64,000 nt of DNA from Desertivibrio insolitus (lineage in GTDB: Bacteria; Actinomycetota; Actinomycetes; Actinomycetales; Microbacteriaceae): NCBI RefSeq assembly GCF_017355965.1, contig NZ_JAFIQW010000007.1:62001-126000 (forward strand), given 5' to 3'. Shown piece after piece: positions 51,693 through 60,808 of the stretch. Both the position numbers and the translations under genes were made by a program. The notes under the pieces are model-generated. The model was not told where the DNA came from. It made no database searches and saw only the letters and a program-made list of their open reading frames with translations. The stretch's first letter is position 1, and each line of letters starts with the position of its first letter.

Positions 51693-54600
51693 GTGAGCTC
51701 AAGCGCCGATTCGTTCGTCCACCTGCACGTGCACAGCGAGTACTCGATGCTCGACGGCGCCGCACGCGTGAAGCCCCTCCTCGAGGAGGCGCAGAAGCAG
51801 GGGATGCCGGCCGTCGCCGTCACCGACCACGGCAACGTCTTCGGTGCGTACGACTTTTGGAAGACGGCGAAGGACGTCGGCATCAAGCCGATCATCGGCA
51901 CCGAGGCGTACCTCACCCCCGGCACCCACCGCAGCGACCGCACCCGCGTGCGCTGGGGCAACGGGGGAGAGGACGACGTCTCGGGCGCGGGTGCCTACAC
52001 GCACATGACGCTGCTGTCGGAGACGACCGAGGGCATGCACAACCTCTTCCGCCTGTCGTCGCGGGCGTCGCTCGAGGGCTACTACTTCAAGCCCCGCATG
52101 GACCGCGAGCTGCTCAGCCAGTACGGCAAGGGCCTCATCGCGACGACGGGCTGCCCCTCTGGCGAGGTGCAGACCCGCCTGCGGCTCGGCCAGTACGAGG
52201 AGGCGAAGCAGGCCGCGGCCGATTTCCGCGACATCTTCGGCAAGGAGAACTTCTTCGCCGAGATCATGGACCACGGGCTCGGCATCGAGCGGCGCATCAT
52301 GAACGACCTGCTGCGCCTCGCGAAGGACCTCGGTCTGCCGCTCGTCGCGACGAACGACCTCCACTACACGCACGCCCACGACTCCACCTCGCACGCGGCG
52401 CTGCTCTGCGTGCAGTCCGGCTCCACCCTCGACGACCCCAACCGCTTCAAGTTCGACGCCGACGAGTTCTACCTCAAGTCCGCGTCCCAGATGCGGCACC
52501 TGTTCCGCGACCACCCCGAGGCCTGCGACAACACCCTGCTCATCGCGGAGCGCTGCGACGTGCAGTTCGACACCAACGCGAACTACATGCCCCGGTTCCC
52601 CGTGCCCGAGGGCGAGACCGAGCAGACCTGGTTCGTCAAGGAGGTCAACAAGGGGCTCGCCGAGCGCTACCCCGGCGGCATCCCCGACGACGTGCGCAAG
52701 CAGGCGGACTACGAGATCCAGGTCATCAGCCAGATGGGGTTCCCCGGCTACTTCCTCGTCGTCGCCGACTTCATCAACTGGTCCAAGCGCAACGGCATCC
52801 GCGTCGGCCCCGGCCGCGGATCGGGTGCCGGCTCGATGGCCGCGTACGCGATGCGCATCACCGACCTCGACCCGCTGCGCCACGGCCTCATCTTCGAGCG
52901 CTTCCTCAACCCCGACCGCGTCTCGATGCCCGACTTCGACGTCGACTTCGACGAGCGCCGGCGCGGTGAGGTCATCAAGTACGTCACGGAGAAGTACGGC
53001 GACGCCCGCGTCGCGCAGATCGTGACGTACGGCACGATCAAGGCGAAGCAGGCGCTGAAGGACTCCTCCCGCGTGCTCGGCTTCCCCTTCGGCATGGGCG
53101 AGAAGCTGACGAAGGCGATGCCGCCAGCCGTCATGGGCAAGGACGTCCCGCTGACCGGGATCTTCGACCCGGAGCACCCGCGCTACAAGGAGGCGGGCGA
53201 CATCCGGGCGGTCGTCGAGACCGATGCGGAGGCGAAGACCGTCTTCGAGACGGCGCTCGGCCTGGAGGGCCTCAAGCGCCAGTGGGGCGTGCACGCCGCG
53301 GGCGTGATCATGTCGAGCGAGCCGCTCATCGACATCATCCCGATCATGAAGCGGGAGCAGGACGGCCAGATCGTCACGCAGTTCGACTACCCTGCGTGCG
53401 AGTCGCTCGGCCTGATCAAGATGGACTTCCTGGGCCTCAGGAACCTCACGATCATCGACGACGCCCTCGACAACATCGAGGCGAACCGGGGCTTCCGCCC
53501 CGTGCTCGAGGAGCTCGAGCTCGACGACCAGCCGGCCTACGACCTGCTGTCCCGCGGCGACACCCTCGGGGTGTTCCAGCTCGACGGCGGCCCGATGCGC
53601 TCCCTGCTGCGCCTGATGAAGCCCGACAACTTCGAGGACATCTCCGCCGTCATCGCGCTGTACCGCCCGGGCCCGATGGGCGCGAACTCGCACACGAACT
53701 ACGCGCTGCGCAAGAACGGGCAGCAGGAGATCACGCCCATCCACCCGGAGCTCGCCGACTCGCTCCGCGACATCCTCGACACGACCTACGGCCTGATCAT
53801 CTATCAGGAGCAGGTCATGGCGATCGCGCAGAAGGTGGCCGGGTTCTCGCTCGGACAGGCCGACATCCTGCGGCGCGCCATGGGCAAGAAGAAGAAGTCC
53901 GAGCTGGACAAGCAGTTCGAGGGCTTCTCGAACGGCATGAAGGCGAACGGGTACTCCGAGGCCGCGATCCAGACGCTCTGGGAGATCCTGCTCCCGTTCT
54001 CCGACTACGCCTTCAACAAGGCGCACTCGGCCGCCTACGGCGTGCTGTCCTACTGGACCGCCTACCTCAAGGCGCACTACCCGGCCGAGTACATGGCCGC
54101 GCTCCTGACCAGCGTCGGCGACGCGAAGGACAAGCTCGCGCTGTACCTCAACGAGTGCCGCCGCATGGGCATCAAGGTGCTCGCGCCCGACGTCAATGAG
54201 TCGATCGGCTTCTTCACCGCCGTCGGCGAGGACATCCGATTCGGCCTGGGCGCCGTGCGCAACGTCGGCTTCAGCGTCGTCGACCACATCCGGCAGGCCC
54301 GCGAGGCGAAGGGGAAGTTCACGAGCTTCCACGACTTCCTCACGAAGGTGCCGCTGCCCGTCGCCAACAAGCGCACCGTCGAGTCGCTCATCAAGGCCGG
54401 CGCCTTCGACTCGCTCGGGGCCACGCGACGCGCGCTCCTCGAGATCCACGAGGACGCCGTCGACTCGGCGGTCTCGGTCAAGCGCAACGAGGCCAACGGG
54501 CAGGTCGGCTTCGACTTCGACAGCCTCTGGGACGAGCCGCAGCAGGCGGTCGCCGTGCCGCCGCGACCGGAGTGGGCGAAGCGCGACAAGCTCGCGTTCG

Positions 54601-55214
54601 AGCGCGAGATGCTCGGTCTCTACGTCTCCGACCATCCGCTGGCGGGGCTCGAACTCCAGCTCGCGCAGCACGCCACCGCGAACATCGCCGACATCCTCGC
54701 GAGCGAGGGCGGCCGCGACGGCGAGACGCTCTCGATCGCTGGGCTGCTCACGAGCGTGCAGCACCGCACGGCGCGGCAGTCCGGCAACCAGTACGGCATG
54801 GTCACGCTCGAGGACTTCGGCGGCGAGATCACCGTCATGTTCATGGGCAAGACGTACCAGGAGTTCTCGCCGGCTCTCGTCGCCGACTCGATCGTCTGCA
54901 TCAAGGGCCGCGTCAGCGCCCGCGACGACGGCGTGAACATCCACGCCGTCAGCATGTTCGTGCCCGACCTCGGCACGGCGGCGGGGGAGTCGGGCCCGCT
55001 CACGCTCTCGATGCACGAGGCTCGCGCCACGACCGACGTCGTGCAGGGCCTGTACGACGTGCTCATCCGGCATGCCGGCGACACCGAGGTGCGCCTGCGC
55101 CTGCTCAAGCCGGATGCCGCGCGCGTGTTCGAGATCCCGTACCCGGTGCGCGTCTCGGCGGACCTGTTCGGCGAGCTGAAGAGCCTGCTCGGCCCGAACT
55201 GCCTCGCCCGCTAA
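51693..55214 (+). CDS. dnaE: DNA polymerase III alpha subunit DnaE1
   Basis: A 1173-residue replicative polymerase. The N-terminal PHP domain begins FVHLHVHSEYSMLDGAARV with metal-binding His and Asp residues intact, so it may still hold proofreading exonuclease activity as in mycobacterial DnaE1. The palm has GRGSGAGSMAAYAMRITDLDP and the catalytic Asp cluster in MPDFDVDFDE (from residue 413). Fingers with RPGPMG and RRAMGKKK, then a C-terminal OB domain (LSIAGLLTSVQHRTAR onward). GTG start 51693 after GGAGTGAAGG. The last codons begin a 66-base tandem repeat. Confidence 0.97.
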   Translation: MSSSADSFVHLHVHSEYSMLDGAARVKPLLEEAQKQGMPAVAVTDHGNVFGAYDFWKTAKDVGIKPIIGTEAYLTPGTHRSDRTRVRWGNGGEDDVSGAGAYTHMTLLSETTEGMHNLFRLSSRASLEGYYFKPRMDRELLSQYGKGLIATTGCPSGEVQTRLRLGQYEEAKQAAADFRDIFGKENFFAEIMDHGLGIERRIMNDLLRLAKDLGLPLVATNDLHYTHAHDSTSHAALLCVQSGSTLDDPNRFKFDADEFYLKSASQMRHLFRDHPEACDNTLLIAERCDVQFDTNANYMPRFPVPEGETEQTWFVKEVNKGLAERYPGGIPDDVRKQADYEIQVISQMGFPGYFLVVADFINWSKRNGIRVGPGRGSGAGSMAAYAMRITDLDPLRHGLIFERFLNPDRVSMPDFDVDFDERRRGEVIKYVTEKYGDARVAQIVTYGTIKAKQALKDSSRVLGFPFGMGEKLTKAMPPAVMGKDVPLTGIFDPEHPRYKEAGDIRAVVETDAEAKTVFETALGLEGLKRQWGVHAAGVIMSSEPLIDIIPIMKREQDGQIVTQFDYPACESLGLIKMDFLGLRNLTIIDDALDNIEANRGFRPVLEELELDDQPAYDLLSRGDTLGVFQLDGGPMRSLLRLMKPDNFEDISAVIALYRPGPMGANSHTNYALRKNGQQEITPIHPELADSLRDILDTTYGLIIYQEQVMAIAQKVAGFSLGQADILRRAMGKKKKSELDKQFEGFSNGMKANGYSEAAIQTLWEILLPFSDYAFNKAHSAAYGVLSYWTAYLKAHYPAEYMAALLTSVGDAKDKLALYLNECRRMGIKVLAPDVNESIGFFTAVGEDIRFGLGAVRNVGFSVVDHIRQAREAKGKFTSFHDFLTKVPLPVANKRTVESLIKAGAFDSLGATRRALLEIHEDAVDSAVSVKRNEANGQVGFDFDSLWDEPQQAVAVPPRPEWAKRDKLAFEREMLGLYVSDHPLAGLELQLAQHATANIADILASEGGRDGETLSIAGLLTSVQHRTARQSGNQYGMVTLEDFGGEITVMFMGKTYQEFSPALVADSIVCIKGRVSARDDGVNIHAVSMFVPDLGTAAGESGPLTLSMHEARATTDVVQGLYDVLIRHAGDTEVRLRLLKPDAARVFEIPYPVRVSADLFGELKSLLGPNCLAR

Positions 55215-55346
55215 CCCCGCCTGCGCGCCGGTGGGAAGGGCTCCGGAGCCGCAGGAGATCGGCGTAGCCTCGCCCGCTGACCCCGCCTGAGCACCGGTAG
55301 GACGGCTTCGGGAGCCGACGAGGGTCAGCACGGCTCGTCCGCTGAC
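55201..55346 (+). repeat. Tandem repeat starting in the dnaE stop region
   Basis: Three units start at 55201, 55267 and 55332 (periods 66 and 65). Each opens with G(C/G)CTCG(C/T)CCGCT(A/G)ACCCCGCC. Unit 1 begins within the last codons of dnaE and includes its TAA; in the others the stop is TGA. The third copy is incomplete. Confidence 0.75.
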
Positions 55347-55405
55347 CCCGCCGGCGCGCTCGGACGGGCGGCTCTGGCGCTCTTCAGGATGTCGGCCGTG
55401 CGGCC

Positions 55406-55411
55406 TAGCGT
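55406..55411 (+). promoter_or_regulatory. -10 box of the alpha/beta hydrolase gene
   Basis: TAGCGT ends 6 bases before the ATG at 55418. Confidence 0.45.
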
Positions 55412-55417
55412 TGGGCC

Positions 55418-56113
55418 ATGGACGTTCTCCTGGTTCCCGGTTTCTGGCTCGACGGCGCGAGCTGGCAGCCCGTGCTCCCGCCCATCGAGGCCGAGGGGCA
55501 CACGGTGCATCCGCTGACGCTGCCCGGCAAGGAGTCGCTTGATGCCGACCGCTCGGGCATCGGCCTGCGCGACCACGTCGAAGCCGCGATCGCCGAGGTG
55601 GACCGGATCGGGGGCAGGGTCGCCCTCGTCGGCCACTCGGGCGGGGGCGCGATCATTCATGCCGTCGTCGACGCCCGGCCCGACCGGGTCGAGCGCGCCG
55701 TCTACGTCGACAGCGGGCCGCTCGCCGACGGCGGCGTGATCAACGACCAGTTGCCGGCCGTGGGCGACGAGATTCCGCTGCCCGACTGGAGCGTCTTCGA
55801 GGAGGAGGACCTCGTCGACCTCGATGACGACCTGAGGCTGCGTCTGCGCGAACTCGCGATCCCCGAGCCCAAGGGCGTCGCGTACGACCGGCAGACGCTC
55901 TCGAATCCCGCCCGCTACTCGGTGCCCGCGACGGTGATCACGTGCGAGTGGCCCTCGTCGGCGCTCCGCGAACTGATCGAGAACGGGCACCCGTACGTTG
56001 CCGAGCTCGCGAGGCTCGAGGACTACGAGATCGTCGACCTGCCCACCGGGCACTGGCCGCAGCTCACGCGCCCCGTCGAACTGGGTCAGGCGATCGCCGA
56101 GGCGCTGCGTTGA
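55418..56113 (+). CDS. Alpha/beta hydrolase
   Basis: A 231-residue hydrolase. The fold starts MDVLLVPGFWLDGASWQPVLP, the nucleophile Ser is in ALVGHSGGGAIIH near residue 70, and the catalytic His in DLPTGHWPQL near the end. It resembles the esterase-like group related to plant salicylate/methylester hydrolases; substrate unknown. It begins 6 bases after a TAGCGT box. Its stop overlaps a TTG from which the next, compositionally different ORF begins. Confidence 0.85.
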   Translation: MDVLLVPGFWLDGASWQPVLPPIEAEGHTVHPLTLPGKESLDADRSGIGLRDHVEAAIAEVDRIGGRVALVGHSGGGAIIHAVVDARPDRVERAVYVDSGPLADGGVINDQLPAVGDEIPLPDWSVFEEEDLVDLDDDLRLRLRELAIPEPKGVAYDRQTLSNPARYSVPATVITCEWPSSALRELIENGHPYVAELARLEDYEIVDLPTGHWPQLTRPVELGQAIAEALR

Positions 56114-56673
56114 CTTCCTATGTAGGCCACGGTGATCTCCTCAGTTTTCTCGCAACGATCGCCGCGGCCATGATCGGATCCTACTTGTCCGGCCGATATG
56201 GGATGCAGCAGCAGGACCGAGCCGAGCGTGCAAAGTTCCGCGCCGACAGCGCGGAGGCGCTGATTCATCGGCTGAAAGCGCTGCGCGGGCTGCTTCAGAC
56301 GGCGCACTCCTCGCGGGACGTGCCTCAGTGGTTGAACACAGTTGAGAAGGCGTACGAAGCCTTCGACGATGCCCAGCATCGCCTCCCTGGTGAGCTCCGT
56401 CACCTGAAGCGGAGTGTTCGTGCTGCCGTAGGTGAGGCGGCAGGGAGTGTGAATCTCGTGGATCTCACGGGTTGGAGAGCCGAGCAGTACGAGCTCGCCG
56501 AATTCGATCACAGATGGACGAATTACGCGGTTGAGTACCTGGAGTTGGTTATCGACGCAGTTCGACAGTGGAGAGATTCCGGCCAGTCGGCCGCCCGCCG
56601 CGTCTCCTGTCCCACCTTCGACGACTGGTTAGCGCGGACGGGGCGATATATGCCGGGAGGCGCTCCTAAATAA
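56110..56673 (+). CDS. Hypothetical protein with N-terminal membrane helix, low GC
   Basis: A 187-residue ORF from TTG 56110, overlapping the hydrolase stop (TTGA). A hydrophobic segment (LLSFLATIAAAMIGSYLSG) near the N-terminus is followed by a helical, charged region (QQQDRAERAKFRADSAEALI) and a soluble part with EQYELAEFDHRWTNYAVEYLE. I do not recognise a family. Base composition is clearly lower in GC (30 of 60 in 56521-56580) and codons such as AAA, CAT, GTT and TTG appear that neighbours avoid. It looks recently acquired. An in-frame ATG inside the membrane segment is an alternative start. Confidence 0.65.
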   Translation: MTSYVGHGDLLSFLATIAAAMIGSYLSGRYGMQQQDRAERAKFRADSAEALIHRLKALRGLLQTAHSSRDVPQWLNTVEKAYEAFDDAQHRLPGELRHLKRSVRAAVGEAAGSVNLVDLTGWRAEQYELAEFDHRWTNYAVEYLELVIDAVRQWRDSGQSAARRVSCPTFDDWLARTGRYMPGGAPK

Positions 56674-56713
56674 ACTTTCGCTGAGCGCCATTCGGTTGTC
56701 TCAGCGGCGTGCC

Positions 56714-57247
56714 TCAGACCGTCTCGCCCGGCGTGAAGTACCGGCGCTCGTGGTAGAGCAGCCCCTCGTCCTCCGCGCCGAGCCCGCCCGACTCGATCTG
56801 CACGACGATGACGGCGTTGCCGTGCACCTTCACGCGCTCCACGATGCGGCCGATCATCCACGCGGGCACGTCGCGCAGCACGGGAAGCTCGTGCGGCCCG
56901 GGGGCCCAGTGCTCGCCGACGAAGCGCTCCTCCCGCGGCCCCGACAGCTTCTGCGCGAGGTCGCGGTTGCGCGCCCCGAGGATGTGGATCGCCACGTGGT
57001 CGGTGTTCTCGATCGCGGGCCACGCGCTCGACACCCGCGCCATGTTGAAGGTCGCGAGCGGGGGAGTCGCCGCGAGTGACGCGAGCGACGTCGCGGTGAA
57101 GCCGACGGGCCGGCCGTCGGGGGTCCGCGCCGTGATCGCCGAGACCCCGGCCGCGAGGCGGCGGAACGCCTGCTTGAACGCCTCGACGTCGTCCTGCGTC
57201 GTCGGGGTCGCGGGAACCGGGTCCGGGGGGCTGATCAACTCGCTCAT
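56714..57247 (-). CDS. Flavin reductase family protein
   Basis: A 177-residue FMN-binding split-barrel protein. [18 protein letters not shown], then [32 protein letters not shown], and [16 protein letters not shown] are the conserved flavin-binding blocks of the HpaC/NtaB flavin reductase family. It reduces free FMN or FAD with NAD(P)H for a partner monooxygenase; no such partner is in the window. The ATG at 57247 is taken as start. It is transcribed divergently from hisD. Confidence 0.85.
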   Translation of the reverse strand: MSELISPPDPVPATPTTQDDVEAFKQAFRRLAAGVSAITARTPDGRPVGFTATSLASLAATPPLATFNMARVSSAWPAIENTDHVAIHILGARNRDLAQKLSGPREERFVGEHWAPGPHELPVLRDVPAWMIGRIVERVKVHGNAVIVVQIESGGLGAEDEGLLYHERRYFTPGETV

Positions 57248-57293
57248 GACAAGGTATGGAATCACGCAGCCAGCCGGGGCATTCCCCATCTCC

Positions 57294-57299
57294 TAGGCT
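57294..57299 (+). promoter_or_regulatory. -10 box of hisD
   Basis: TAGGCT ends 8 bases before the ATG at 57308; there is no ribosome site in the gap. Confidence 0.55.
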
Positions 57300-57307
57300 G
57301 GTCGCCG

Positions 57308-58633
57308 ATGATCCAGCGAATCGACCTGCGCGGAACGACCCCGAGCCGCGCCGACCTCCTCGACCTCGTGCCCCGCTCGCTCACCGACGTGGGCGCCGCC
57401 GTGCCGACCGCCGCGGAGCTCGTCGCCGACGTCCGCGCGCGCGGCGAGGCCGCGCTGCTGCAGCAGGCCGAGCGCTTCGACGGAGTGCGGCCCGAGCACG
57501 TGCGCGTCCACGCCGGCGAGATCGCGGATGCCGTGCGCTCCCTCGATCCCGCCGTGCGCGAGGCCCTCGAGGCCGCGATCGACCGCGTCACGACGGCCAG
57601 CCGCGCCCAGCTGCCCGAGACCGTCGTCACCCGCGTCGCCGACGGCGCCGAGATCATCCAGCGCTGGCAGCCGGTCTCGCGCGTCGGCCTCTACGTGCCC
57701 GGCGGCAAGGCCGTCTACCCCTCGAGCGTCGTCATGAACGTCGTGCCGGCCCAGGTGGCGGGCGTCGCGGACATCGCCCTCGCATCGCCGCCGCAGAAGG
57801 ACCTCGGCGGCGCCATCCACCCGACGATCCTCGCCGCGGCCGGGCTCCTCGGCATCGACGAGGTCTACGCCATGGGCGGCGCCGGCGCGATCGGCGCCTT
57901 CGCCTACGGCGTGCCCTCGCTGAGCCTCGACCCCGTCCAGGTGGTCACCGGGCCGGGCAACCGCTTCGTCGCCGCGGCGAAGCGCGTCGTCACCGGCGTC
58001 GTCGGCATCGACAGCGAGGCCGGCCCGACCGAGATCCTCGTCATCGCGGATGCCACCGCGACCCCCAGCCTCGTGGCCGCCGACCTCGTGAGCCAGGCCG
58101 AGCACGACGAGGTCGCCGCCGCGGTGCTCGTGACCGACTCCGTGGAGCTCGCCGACGCCGTCGAGCGGGAGCTCGAGACGATCGTCGCCGCGACGAAGCA
58201 CTCCGCCCGCGTGCGAGAGGCCCTCCGCGGCCGCCAGTCGGCGATCGTGCTCGTCGACGACATGGTGTCGGCCGCGTCGTTCTCCAACGTCTACGCGCCC
58301 GAGCACCTCGAGATCCAGACGGCGGAGCCCGCCGCGGTGCTCGACCTCATCGACAGCGCGGGCGCGATCTTCCTCGGCGACCACGCCCCGGTCAGCCTCG
58401 GCGACTACCTCGCCGGGTCGAACCACGTGCTCCCGACGAGCGGCAACGCGCGCTTCTCCTCGGCCCTCGGCGCCTACACCTTCCTGCGCCCGCAGCAGGT
58501 CGTGCGTTACGAGCGCGCCGCCCTCGAGGCTGTCGCCGACCGCGTCGTCTCGCTCGCCGAGGCGGAGGACCTGCCCGCGCACGGCGCCGCGGTGAGCGCC
58601 CGGTTCACCGGCGACGACCGCGTACCCTCGTAG
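57308..58633 (+). CDS. hisD: Histidinol dehydrogenase
   Basis: A 441-residue zinc enzyme that makes the last two oxidations of histidine synthesis, from histidinol to histidine with NAD. Blocks seen: [21 protein letters not shown]-like stretch ([19 protein letters not shown]), [39 protein letters not shown], the zinc and catalytic site [26 protein letters not shown] and [14 protein letters not shown]. No other his genes are in the window, so hisD seems to stand away from a his operon or to lead genes of mixed function. nrdR starts 2 bases after its stop. Confidence 0.96.
   Translation: MIQRIDLRGTTPSRADLLDLVPRSLTDVGAAVPTAAELVADVRARGEAALLQQAERFDGVRPEHVRVHAGEIADAVRSLDPAVREALEAAIDRVTTASRAQLPETVVTRVADGAEIIQRWQPVSRVGLYVPGGKAVYPSSVVMNVVPAQVAGVADIALASPPQKDLGGAIHPTILAAAGLLGIDEVYAMGGAGAIGAFAYGVPSLSLDPVQVVTGPGNRFVAAAKRVVTGVVGIDSEAGPTEILVIADATATPSLVAADLVSQAEHDEVAAAVLVTDSVELADAVERELETIVAATKHSARVREALRGRQSAIVLVDDMVSAASFSNVYAPEHLEIQTAEPAAVLDLIDSAGAIFLGDHAPVSLGDYLAGSNHVLPTSGNARFSSALGAYTFLRPQQVVRYERAALEAVADRVVSLAEAEDLPAHGAAVSARFTGDDRVPS
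58623..58628 (+). promoter_or_regulatory. -10-like box before nrdR
   Basis: TACCCT lies in the last hisD codons and ends 7 bases before the GTG at 58636. Confidence 0.45.
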
Positions 58634-58635
58634 TC

Positions 58636-59106
58636 GTGTTCTGCCCGTTCTGCCGCCATCCCGACAGCCGCGTCGTCGACTCCCGGACGAGTGACGACGG
58701 CACGAGCATCCGCCGCCGGCGGCAGTGCCCGAACTGCGGGCGTCGCTTCTCGACGACCGAGACGGCGAGCCTCACCGTGATCAAGCGGAGCGGCGTCGTC
58801 GAGCCGTTCAGCCGCGAGAAGATCGTCAGCGGCGTGCGGAAGGCCTGCCAGGGCCGCCCGGTCACCGACAGCGACCTCGCCGTGCTCGCGCAGCGCGTGG
58901 AGGAGTCGGTGCGCGCCTCCGGCGCCTCCCAGATCGAGGCGAACGACATCGGCCTCGCGATCCTCCCGCCGCTCCGCGAGCTCGACGAGGTCGCCTACCT
59001 CCGGTTCGCGAGCGTCTACCAGGGCTTCGACTCGCTCGAGGACTTCGAGTCGGCGATCCAGAGCCTCCGCGAGGAGAAGGACGCGAAGCCGACGGCGGCC
59101 GGCTGA
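58636..59106 (+). CDS. nrdR: Transcriptional repressor NrdR
   Basis: A 156-residue repressor of ribonucleotide reductase genes. The N-terminal zinc ribbon has [15 protein letters not shown] and [13 protein letters not shown] (four Cys), and the ATP-cone follows with [16 protein letters not shown] and [12 protein letters not shown]...[17 protein letters not shown]. It senses ATP/dATP and binds NrdR boxes. The GTG start ([10 protein letters not shown]) is fixed by the zinc ribbon lying at the very N-terminus. Confidence 0.96.
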   Translation: MFCPFCRHPDSRVVDSRTSDDGTSIRRRRQCPNCGRRFSTTETASLTVIKRSGVVEPFSREKIVSGVRKACQGRPVTDSDLAVLAQRVEESVRASGASQIEANDIGLAILPPLRELDEVAYLRFASVYQGFDSLEDFESAIQSLREEKDAKPTAAG

Positions 59107-59108
59107 GC

Positions 59109-60140
59109 ATGTACCCCCTCCTCTTCCGCGTCGTCCTGACGCGCCTCGACCCCGAGCACGCCCACGAGCTCGCGTTCCGCGTCATCCGTCTGCTGCCGCG
59201 CACCCCGCTCGGTCCGCTCGTGCGCCGGTTCACCGCGCCGCACCCGTCGCTCGCCGTCGAGACGCTCGGCCTCACCTTCCCGTCGCCGTTCGGCCTCGCC
59301 GCCGGGTTCGACAAGGACGCCAGGGGCATCCGCGGGCTCGGGGTCCTCGGCTTCGGCTCGGTCGAGGTCGGCACGGTGACCGCGCAGGCGCAGCCGGGCA
59401 ACCCACGCCCGCGCCTCTTCCGGCTCGTACCCGACCGCGCCGTGATCAACCGGATGGGCTTCAACAACGGGGGAGCGGCCGCCGCACGGCGTCGCATCCA
59501 GCTGGAGCGCTCCCGCAGTCCGCGCCCCGTGATCGGGGTCAACATCGGCAAGTCCCGCGTCGTCGAGGTCGACGACGCGATCGCCGACTACCTCGTCTCG
59601 ACCCGCGAGCTCGCCCCGGTCGCCGACTACCTCGCCGTCAACGTCAGCTCGCCGAACACTCCGGGCCTCCGCGGCCTGCAGGACCGCGAGCGGCTCGAGC
59701 CCCTGCTCCGCGCCGTGAAGGACGCCGCGCGCGGCGTGCCCGTTCTCGTGAAGATCGCGCCGGACCTCGCCGACGAGGACGTCGTCGACGTGGCCCGCCT
59801 CGCCGTCGACCTCGAGCTCGGCGGCATCATCGCGACGAACACGACGATCACCCGGGACGGACTCGTGACGGATGCCTCCCGCGTCGCTGAGATCGGCGCC
59901 GGCGGCCTCTCCGGGGCGCCGCTCGCCACGCGCGCCCTCGAGGTGCTGCGCCTCGTGCGCGGCGTCGTGCCCGCCGACATGTGCGTCATCTCGGTCGGGG
60001 GCGTCGAGACCGCCGAGCACGTCGCCGAGCGGCTCGCCGCGGGCGCGACGCTCGTGCAGGGCTACACCGGCTTCCTCTACCGCGGCCCGCTCTGGGTGCG
60101 CAGCATCAACCGCGGCCTCCGCCGGCTCGCCTCCCGCTGA
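59109..60140 (+). CDS. pyrD: Quinone-dependent dihydroorotate dehydrogenase (class 2)
   Basis: A 343-residue FMN enzyme that oxidises dihydroorotate to orotate in pyrimidine synthesis and passes electrons to the quinone pool. The N-terminal helix region (LLFRVVLTRLDPEHAHELAFRVIRL) is the membrane-associating part of class 2 enzymes. Flavin and substrate blocks: GLAAGFDKDARGI, FGSVEVGTVTAQAQPGNPRPR, NRMGFNNGG, NVSSPNTPGLRGLQ with the catalytic Ser, and NTTI. The ATG is 2 bases after the nrdR stop. Confidence 0.95.
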   Translation: MYPLLFRVVLTRLDPEHAHELAFRVIRLLPRTPLGPLVRRFTAPHPSLAVETLGLTFPSPFGLAAGFDKDARGIRGLGVLGFGSVEVGTVTAQAQPGNPRPRLFRLVPDRAVINRMGFNNGGAAAARRRIQLERSRSPRPVIGVNIGKSRVVEVDDAIADYLVSTRELAPVADYLAVNVSSPNTPGLRGLQDRERLEPLLRAVKDAARGVPVLVKIAPDLADEDVVDVARLAVDLELGGIIATNTTITRDGLVTDASRVAEIGAGGLSGAPLATRALEVLRLVRGVVPADMCVISVGGVETAEHVAERLAAGATLVQGYTGFLYRGPLWVRSINRGLRRLASR

Positions 60141-60164
60141 CGGCGGGCCGGGGCCCGGGAACGA

Positions 60165-60200
60165 CGAAGGGGCGGCATCCTCGCGGATGCCGCCCCTTCG
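60165..60200 (+). terminator. Bidirectional terminator between pyrD and DUF3043 gene
   Basis: A perfect 16-bp stem (60165-60180 with 60185-60200), loop TCGC, ending in TTC. The right arm contains CGGATGCC (60184-60191). Confidence 0.85.
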
Positions 60201-60211
60201 TTCAGTTCAGG

Positions 60212-60772
60212 TCAGTCCGGGAACTGGTTGCGCTTGACCTGCGGCTTCGGCACGCGCATCCGGCGGAACTGCATCGCGCGCATCGCGCCGTACAGCCGCA
60301 CGCCCTTCTCGACCCGGCCGAACTTCGCGGTCAGCCGGCGCTTGAGCGCCCAGCCGACGAAGAACGCGTCGACGATCGCGATGAGGAAGAACGTCCACAG
60401 CGCGACGTAGGAGAGGAAGCGCACCTCGGCGTTCGGCAGCGTCGAGAGGAAGAGGATGACGATCATCACGGGGATGAGGAGCTCACCAACGCTGAAGCGG
60501 GCGTCGACGTAGTCGCGCGCGTAGCGGCGCTGCGGTCCCCGGTCGCGCGGCGTGAGGTACTTCTCGTCGCCGTTGAGCATGCCGATGCGGGCCTTCTCGC
60601 GCTCGCTCGCCAGAGCCTGGCGGGCCGCGCGCTTGGCCTCCTTGCTCTTGTCGCCGATCAGGGGCTTGCGGTTCGCGAGCTCGCGCTCGCGACGGCTCGG
60701 CGTCGGCCGGCCCTTGCCTGAGGCGCGGACCTCGACGTCGTCGTCGAGCGGCTGCGGGGGAGTCTTGGCCAC
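60212..60772 (-). CDS. DUF3043 family membrane protein
   Basis: A 186-residue protein. The N-terminal half is basic and hydrophilic, with KGRPTPSRRERELANRKPL and a Lys/Ala/Arg-rich helix, then RDRGPQRRYARDYVDARFSVGE, the DUF3043 core. Two transmembrane helices (LLIPVMIVILFLSTL and YVALWTFFLIAIVDAFFVGW) follow, and the C-terminus is basic. The family is actinobacterial with unknown function. GTG 60772 follows GAAAGGA. It is transcribed divergently from the dipeptidase gene. Confidence 0.88.
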   Translation of the reverse strand: MAKTPPQPLDDDVEVRASGKGRPTPSRRERELANRKPLIGDKSKEAKRAARQALASEREKARIGMLNGDEKYLTPRDRGPQRRYARDYVDARFSVGELLIPVMIVILFLSTLPNAEVRFLSYVALWTFFLIAIVDAFFVGWALKRRLTAKFGRVEKGVRLYGAMRAMQFRRMRVPKPQVKRNQFPD

Positions 60773-60795
60773 GGGGGAGTCCTTTCGAGTCTCCC

Positions 60796-60801
60796 TAGGA
60801 T
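60796..60801 (+). promoter_or_regulatory. -10 box of the dipeptidase gene
   Basis: TAGGAT ends 7 bases before the ATG at 60809. Confidence 0.55.
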
Positions 60802-60808
60802 AACTCGC

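Noticed and set aside
55201-55346. CRISPR-like array after dnaE.
   Set aside because: Units are adjacent without spacers, degenerate, and start inside a gene; no cas genes are near.
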